DNA of 9,573 bases from CADDZP01 sp035948135 (GTDB taxonomy: Bacteria > Actinomycetota > Acidimicrobiia > Acidimicrobiales > AC-14): positions 1-9,573 of the forward strand of contig DASZJL010000107.1 of assembly GCA_035948135.1 (NCBI GenBank). The letters run 5' to 3'. The position numbers were made by a program, and so were the translations under genes. The notes beneath the pieces were generated by a model, which worked only from the letters and a program-made list of their open reading frames with translations, was not told the origin of the DNA and did no database searches. Positions 6,021 to 9,573 of this stretch are shown here, piece by piece (position 1 is the stretch's first letter; each line of letters starts with the position of its first letter).

Positions 6021-6707
6021 ATGCAAGAGAGCGGGTCGATCTACGCGGAGGGGCGGGCTCGGCTCGCCGACCTTGTGGTGGCGGCCGACCCCGAAGGCAC
6101 GACGTCGCCCGTGCCCGGCTGCCCCCAGTGGGCGGTGAAAGACGTCATGGCCCACGTCGCCGGGGTCTGCGCCGACGTGCTGGCGGGCAACCTCGACGGT
6201 GTCGCCACCGAGCCGTGGACGGCGGCCCAGGTCGCCGGGCGCAAGGACAAGTCGTTGGCCGAGATTCTCGAGGAGTGGTCGGAGGTTGCGCCACAGGTCG
6301 AAGCGATGGCACCCGCTTTCCCGGCTCGCGTCGACGAGCAGTGGATCCTCGACCTCACGACCCACGAGCAGGACATCCGCGGCGCCCTCGACTGCCCGGG
6401 TGCTCGCAACTCTGCCGGGGTGCTGGTCGGCGTCGACTTCGCCGCCACCATGGGGCTGGCGGGGAGCATCGACGCCCGTCGCCTTCCGCCCCTGCGAGTG
6501 AAGGCGGGCGAGGTCGAGTGGGTGCTCGGCGAGGGCGACCCGGCCGCATCCGTCGAGGGCCCGCCATTCGAGTTGTTCCGGGCGCTGACGGGGCGCCGTA
6601 GCGAGGCGCAGGTGCGGGCGCTGCGCTGGGAGGGCGACGTCGATGTGTTCGTGCCCGCCTTCGAGTTCGGGCCGTTCACGTTCCCGGCCGCAGATCTCGT
6701 GGAATAG
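6021..6707 (+). CDS. Maleylpyruvate isomerase-family (DinB-like) mycothiol-dependent enzyme
   Basis: This 228-aa protein fits the MDMPI/DinB four-helix-bundle family: VPGCPQWAVKDVMAHVAG (31-48), then DLTTHEQDIRGAL (111-123) and a C-terminal alpha/beta domain with LFRALTGRRSEAQVRAL (185-201). H45 and the D111/H115 pair are the likely metal-binding positions, by analogy with mycothiol-dependent maleylpyruvate isomerase. Family members use mycothiol, the actinobacterial thiol, for isomerisation or thiol transfer; the true substrate here is unknown. The start is ATG at 6021, where the family N-terminus begins; the frame is open upstream but encodes only the antisense shadow of the membrane-protein gene. 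No Shine-Dalgarno precedes it, but a -10-like box does, so the mRNA is probably leaderless. Confidence 0.85.
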   Translation: MQESGSIYAEGRARLADLVVAADPEGTTSPVPGCPQWAVKDVMAHVAGVCADVLAGNLDGVATEPWTAAQVAGRKDKSLAEILEEWSEVAPQVEAMAPAFPARVDEQWILDLTTHEQDIRGALDCPGARNSAGVLVGVDFAATMGLAGSIDARRLPPLRVKAGEVEWVLGEGDPAASVEGPPFELFRALTGRRSEAQVRALRWEGDVDVFVPAFEFGPFTFPAADLVE

Positions 6708-6732
6708 AGGCCTGTCCGATTTGTCCGCGTGA

Positions 6733-6761
6733 TTGATCGGTCAAGCATCGGGGCGTAGCGT
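6733..6761 (+). promoter_or_regulatory. Putative sigma-70-type promoter for a leaderless response-regulator mRNA
   Basis: TTGATC (6733-6738) and TAGCGT (6756-6761) are separated by 17 nt, the ideal spacing, and the -10 ends 8 nt before the ATG at 6770. This is the best promoter candidate in the window. The -35 is part of TTGA-TCGG-TCAA (6733-6744), a short inverted repeat that could also bind a regulator. Confidence 0.55.
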
Positions 6762-6769
6762 TTCCCGAC

Positions 6770-7168
6770 ATGGCGACCGAGGGGAATGGGGACGGAGCCA
6801 GGGCGCGGGTGGTGCTCGTCGACGACGAGCCCGACATCGTCTATCTGGCTCGCACGCTGTTCGAGCGCGACGGGCGGTTCAACGTGGTGGGCGAGGCGAG
6901 CGACGGCGAGGAAGCCGTCCGGCTGGCCGAGCGCCTGCAACCGGAGGCCGTGCTGCTCGACATCCTGATGCCGGGCATGGACGGGTGGGAGGCACTACCG
7001 CTCATACGTCGGGTGGCGCCCGCTACCGCCGTGGTCGTGGTGTCGGCGCTGGGTCGGCGCCAGGACGTCGCCGAGCGGGCCAGTTCACTGGGTGCCGCGG
7101 CCTACGTCGAGAAGGCCAAGCTCGGTTCGACACCTGAGCTGGTGGCGGCGGTCTGCACCGACGACTGA
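6770..7168 (+). CDS. Stand-alone response regulator (receiver domain only, CheY-like)
   Basis: The 132-aa protein is a single REC domain. The VVLVDDEPD strand supplies the acidic pair D18/D19. D64 in VLLDILMPGMDGWEA is the phospho-acceptor, S92 takes the Ser/Thr switch position (VVVVSAL), and K115 follows GAAAYVE as the conserved lysine. There is no output domain after residue about 128, so it should act by protein-protein contact, for example in a phosphorelay or as part of a partner-switch pathway. No histidine kinase is next to it in the window. A 9-residue Gly/Asn-rich lead precedes the first strand. ATG at 6770 is supported by the promoter spacing rather than by a Shine-Dalgarno. The next gene begins 41 bp after its stop and has its own -10-like box. 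Confidence 0.92.
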   Translation: MATEGNGDGARARVVLVDDEPDIVYLARTLFERDGRFNVVGEASDGEEAVRLAERLQPEAVLLDILMPGMDGWEALPLIRRVAPATAVVVVSALGRRQDVAERASSLGAAAYVEKAKLGSTPELVAAVCTDD

Positions 7169-7195
7169 CGCTGTCTGCTGACTTCTCCGAGTCGC

Positions 7196-7201
7196 TACTG
7201 T
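7196..7201 (+). promoter_or_regulatory. Putative -10 box (TACTGT) for the 7210 SDR gene
   Basis: TACTGT matches TANNNT and ends 8 nt before the ATG at 7210, the same spacing as at the response-regulator gene. No convincing -35 is seen. It would give a leaderless SDR-hydrolase mRNA. Confidence 0.4.
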
Positions 7202-7209
7202 CCTGCGCA

Positions 7210-7968
7210 ATGACGCTGGACGGGCGGGTCGCGCTGGTCACCGGGGGGAGCCGGGGCATCGGCAAGGCGATCGCCCTGGCTCTCGCGGCCGACGGCGCGA
7301 ACGTCGCCATCAACTACCGCCGCGACGAAGGCGCGGCCCGGGAGACGGTCGGCGAGATCGAGGGGTTGGGTCGCAAGGCGGCCGCCTACCAAGCCTCGAT
7401 CGACGACCTCGAGGCCGATCAGGCCATGGTCGACGAGGCGCTGGCCACGTTCGGCCACGTCGACATCCTCGTGAACAACGCCGGCATCGCAAGCCGCGGT
7501 GGCTCGGTGGCCAAGACAGACCCGGCCGAGCTGATCCGAGTGATCGGCACCCACGCCATCGGCGCCCACCACCTGTGTCGCATGCTCGTGCCCCAGATGC
7601 GTGAGCGGGAGCGCGCCGACATCGTGATGATCTCGAGTGTCGCCACCCGGCAGATGGCGGGCGGGGGAGCGCCGTACAACATGGCCAAGGCTGCCCTCGA
7701 GGCGCTCGCCCTGACTCTCGCGAACGAGGAGAAGACCCGAGGCATCCGGGTGAACGTCGTGGCCCCGGGCCTGGTCGATACCGAGATGGGCCGGCGCCTG
7801 GTCAAGGGGGCGATGGGCGTCGAGGACATTCGCACGCTCGACAAGGCCATGCCGTTCGGACGGGTTTGCGCGCCGGAGGACGTGGCCGACGTCGTCCGCT
7901 TCTTGGTGTCCGACGCGGGTTCGTTCGTCACCGGCCAGCGCATCTACGTCGACGGCGGGGCCGGGTAG
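7210..7968 (+). CDS. SDR-family oxidoreductase, FabG-like, with altered catalytic tetrad
   Basis: This 252-aa classical SDR has TGGSRGIG (11-18), NNAG (89-92), S143, Y156 and K160, and the closing VTGQRIYVDGG (240-250). N35-Y36-R37-R38 after strand 2 suggests NADP(H). The overall length and motifs resemble 3-oxoacyl-ACP reductases and related 3-ketoacyl/alcohol dehydrogenases. At the helix-4 position that normally carries the catalytic Asn (as in V-x-x-N-L in FabG), the sequence reads VIGTHAIGAH, with H115 apparently in place of Asn. The other two SDRs in the window keep Asn, so this enzyme may differ in proton relay or substrate. The hydrolase gene starts 7 bp after its stop, implying co-transcription. 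Substrate unknown. Confidence 0.9.
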   Translation: MTLDGRVALVTGGSRGIGKAIALALAADGANVAINYRRDEGAARETVGEIEGLGRKAAAYQASIDDLEADQAMVDEALATFGHVDILVNNAGIASRGGSVAKTDPAELIRVIGTHAIGAHHLCRMLVPQMRERERADIVMISSVATRQMAGGGAPYNMAKAALEALALTLANEEKTRGIRVNVVAPGLVDTEMGRRLVKGAMGVEDIRTLDKAMPFGRVCAPEDVADVVRFLVSDAGSFVTGQRIYVDGGAG

Positions 7969-7975
7969 AAGGCGC

Positions 7976-8983
7976 GTGGTCGAACAACCGCTGCCCCCCG
8001 TCGAGCGGGTGCGCCCGGGTCTCTGGAGCATCCCCGTCCCAATCCCCAACAACCCACTGCGGTACGTGCTCGTGTACGCCTTCGAGACCGAGAAGGGCCC
8101 GTACCTGGTCGACGCGGGCTGGAACACCGACGACGCCTTCGACGTGCTGTGCGCGGGGCTCACGACCGCCGGCTTCGAGATCTCAGAGGTGCAGGGCGTC
8201 CTCGTCACCCACATCCACCCGGATCACTACGGGCTCGCGGGCCGCATCCGCGAGGCGTCGGGCGCATGGGTGGCGCTGCACCCCGCCGACGCGGCCCTCG
8301 TCCACGACCGCTACGAAGAGCCGACCCCTCTGGTCGACCGGGTCGGGGAGCTCCTGCTTCGCGCCGGTGCGCCCGAGGAGGAGGTCCAGTCGTTGAAGGG
8401 AGCGTCGATGCCGGTGCTCCCGTTCGTCGTGAGCACCCACCCCGACGTGCTGCTCGAGGACGGCGACAAACCCGAGGTTCCTGGGTGGAACCTGGTGGCG
8501 ATCTGGACGCCCGGGCACACCGCGGGCCACCTCTGCTTCTACGAGCGAGACCTGCGACTGATGCTCTCGGGCGATCACATCCTCCCGCGCATCACCCCGA
8601 ACATCTCTGTCAACCCGCAGGCCGAGAACCCGCTCGTCGACTACCTGGCGTCCCTCGACAAGGTCGGTGCGTACGAGGCCGACGAGGTCCTGCCGGCCCA
8701 CGAGCACCGCTTCGTCGGGCTGCAGATCCGGGTCAAGGAGCTGAAGGCGCACCACGAGGAACGGTTCGTCGAGGTGGTCGAGGCCATCAAGTCGGGCTCC
8801 GACACGGCATGGGAGATCACCTCTCATATGCACTGGTCGCGTCCGTGGGACCGCATCAACGGATGGATGCGCCGCGCCGCCCTGGGAGAGGCGCTGGCCC
8901 ACATCCGAGTGCTCGAGACCCGCGGTGTGGTGCGGATGATCGACGGTATGCCCGTGCGGTGGGAAGTGGTGAAGCAGCCCTAG
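7976..8983 (+). CDS. Metallo-beta-lactamase-fold hydrolase, LACTB2-like with C-terminal helical/winged-helix region
   Basis: The 335-aa protein has the MBL signature THIHPDH (78-84; metal ligands H79, H81, D83, H84), a further H181 in TPGHTAGH (178-185), D200 in SGDHIL and H242 in PAHEH. A two-metal active site is therefore complete. After the MBL domain, residues about 255-335 form an Arg/Lys/Glu-rich helical stretch ending in LETRGVVRMIDG, resembling the small winged-helix tail of LACTB2-type hydrolases. Such proteins hydrolyse thioesters, lactones, phosphoesters or nucleic acids, so the substrate is open. The start is GTG at 7976, 7 bp after the SDR stop, with GAAGG just ahead; the very short spacing makes the exact start less certain. 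The gene is probably in one operon with the SDR before it and the gene after it. Confidence 0.9.
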   Translation: MVEQPLPPVERVRPGLWSIPVPIPNNPLRYVLVYAFETEKGPYLVDAGWNTDDAFDVLCAGLTTAGFEISEVQGVLVTHIHPDHYGLAGRIREASGAWVALHPADAALVHDRYEEPTPLVDRVGELLLRAGAPEEEVQSLKGASMPVLPFVVSTHPDVLLEDGDKPEVPGWNLVAIWTPGHTAGHLCFYERDLRLMLSGDHILPRITPNISVNPQAENPLVDYLASLDKVGAYEADEVLPAHEHRFVGLQIRVKELKAHHEERFVEVVEAIKSGSDTAWEITSHMHWSRPWDRINGWMRRAALGEALAHIRVLETRGVVRMIDGMPVRWEVVKQP

Positions 8984-8988
8984 CCGTC

Positions 8989-9573
8989 GTGCGGGAGATC
9001 AGTGTCGAAGAGCGGCGGGCGCGGCTGGCGCGACGGCATCACCTGGCGTCGGCGTCGAAGGCCGGCGACGTGGTGACGGTGGCGCGGGATCTTCTTGGGC
9101 TGCACGGCACCGATCCGGTGTCGATCTTCCTGTCGGCGGCGGCCCGAATGAAGAAGCCGTCGATCGACGCGGTGGAGGACGCGCTGTACTCGCAGCGATC
9201 GTTGGTGCGCATGCTCGCCATGCGGCGCACGCTGTTCGTGGAGCCGGTGGACCTCGTGCCCGTGGTGCAGGCCGCGGCCAGTGACGCCGTGGCGGCGCGG
9301 GAACGGGCGCGGCTGATCAAGTTCCTGCACGAGGCGGGCATCGCAGCCGATCCCGCCCGGTGGCTGCCCAAGGTGGAGAACAAGGCGCTGAAGGCCCTCG
9401 CCGCTCTCGGCGAGGCCACGGCCGGGCAACTGGCGTCGGAGGTCCCAGAGCTCGGCGAGAAGCTTGTGCTGTCGCGCGGCAAGAAGTACGAGGCCACGGT
9501 CAGCATCTCCGGCCGCGTCCTGCTCCTCCTGGCGGCCGAAGGCCGCGTCGTACGCGGGCGGCCGCGAGGGTCG
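8989..9573 (+). CDS. Winged-helix DNA-binding-domain protein (HTH_42/YcaQ-like), 3' truncated by the window end
   Basis: An open frame of 195 codons runs from GTG at 8989 to the window edge. The N-terminal pattern ARRHHLA (14-20), then DLLGLHGTDPVSIFLSA (34-50), SLVRMLAMRRTLFVEP (71-86) and the later LLLLAAEGRV segment are characteristic of the winged-helix DNA-binding-domain family (HTH_42), to which E. coli YcaQ, an interstrand-crosslink glycosylase, belongs. Actinobacterial members have no known substrate, so DNA repair is a suggestion only. The GTG lies 5 bp after the hydrolase stop, with no Shine-Dalgarno visible, consistent with translational coupling. The catalytic C-terminal part is outside the window. 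Confidence 0.85.
   Translation, partial: MREISVEERRARLARRHHLASASKAGDVVTVARDLLGLHGTDPVSIFLSAAARMKKPSIDAVEDALYSQRSLVRMLAMRRTLFVEPVDLVPVVQAAASDAVAARERARLIKFLHEAGIAADPARWLPKVENKALKALAALGEATAGQLASEVPELGEKLVLSRGKKYEATVSISGRVLLLLAAEGRVVRGRPRGS

Noticed and set aside
7195..8214. 339-residue minus-strand reading frame opposite the 7210 SDR
   Set aside because: The plus strand has an intact SDR with all the main motifs; the antisense frame has none.
1..9573. Mobile elements, CRISPR arrays, tRNA or rRNA genes, attachment sites
   Set aside because: No transposase, integrase, terminal repeats, regularly spaced repeats or cloverleaf/CCA-type sequence was seen; the genes are ordinary and tightly packed.

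Overview
This window is high-G+C bacterial chromosome with tightly packed genes, frequent GTG starts, 4-bp gene overlaps and short intergenic gaps. A mycothiol-dependent DinB/maleylpyruvate-isomerase-like enzyme, an LLM-class flavin oxidoreductase, several SDR dehydrogenases and a winged-helix 'HTH_42' protein together point to an actinobacterium (Actinomycetota). An Acidimicrobiia-like lineage is my best guess, from protein style alone. I see no transposase, integrase, CRISPR array, tRNA or rRNA, and no intergenic gap over 300 bases.

Layout. Positions 1-871 (+): the last codons of a probable ECF sigma factor overlap (ATGA) a single-pass membrane protein with a fibronectin-III-like outer domain, possibly its anti-sigma partner. 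A stem-loop (886-934) separates this from a convergent gene (969-1715, -) for an unrecognised Pro/Cys-rich probable lipoprotein. That gene diverges, across a repeat-rich 74-bp gap, from a two-TM potassium-channel-like protein with an RCK domain (1790-2830, +). The channel gene overlaps tail-to-tail with a two-gene minus-strand operon: an LLM flavin oxidoreductase (3618-4724) followed by an SDR (2782-3621) joined by a GTGA overlap. A second SDR (4753-5511, +) diverges from that operon and overlaps tail-to-tail with a small two-TM protein (5486-5968, -). Divergent from the latter is a maleylpyruvate-isomerase-family protein (6021-6707, +). Then, all on +, come a stand-alone response regulator (6770-7168), a FabG-like SDR (7210-7968), a LACTB2-like metallo-beta-lactamase hydrolase (7976-8983) and a winged-helix DNA-binding-domain protein (8989 to the window end, truncated).

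How they may work together. The LLM enzyme and flanking SDRs look like redox steps acting on an unknown small molecule, and the SDR-MBL pair at 7210-8983 like a dehydrogenase/hydrolase unit; no pathway can be named from sequence alone. Three consecutive plus-strand genes (6021, 6770, 7210) carry a TANNNT -10-like box 7-8 nt before an ATG without a Shine-Dalgarno, consistent with leaderless transcripts. I found no clear new multi-gene system. The most notable points are the sigma/FN3-membrane pair, a non-canonical channel filter (TLGYR), an Asn-to-His change at the SDR catalytic tetrad (7210 gene), and the leaderless promoter pattern.
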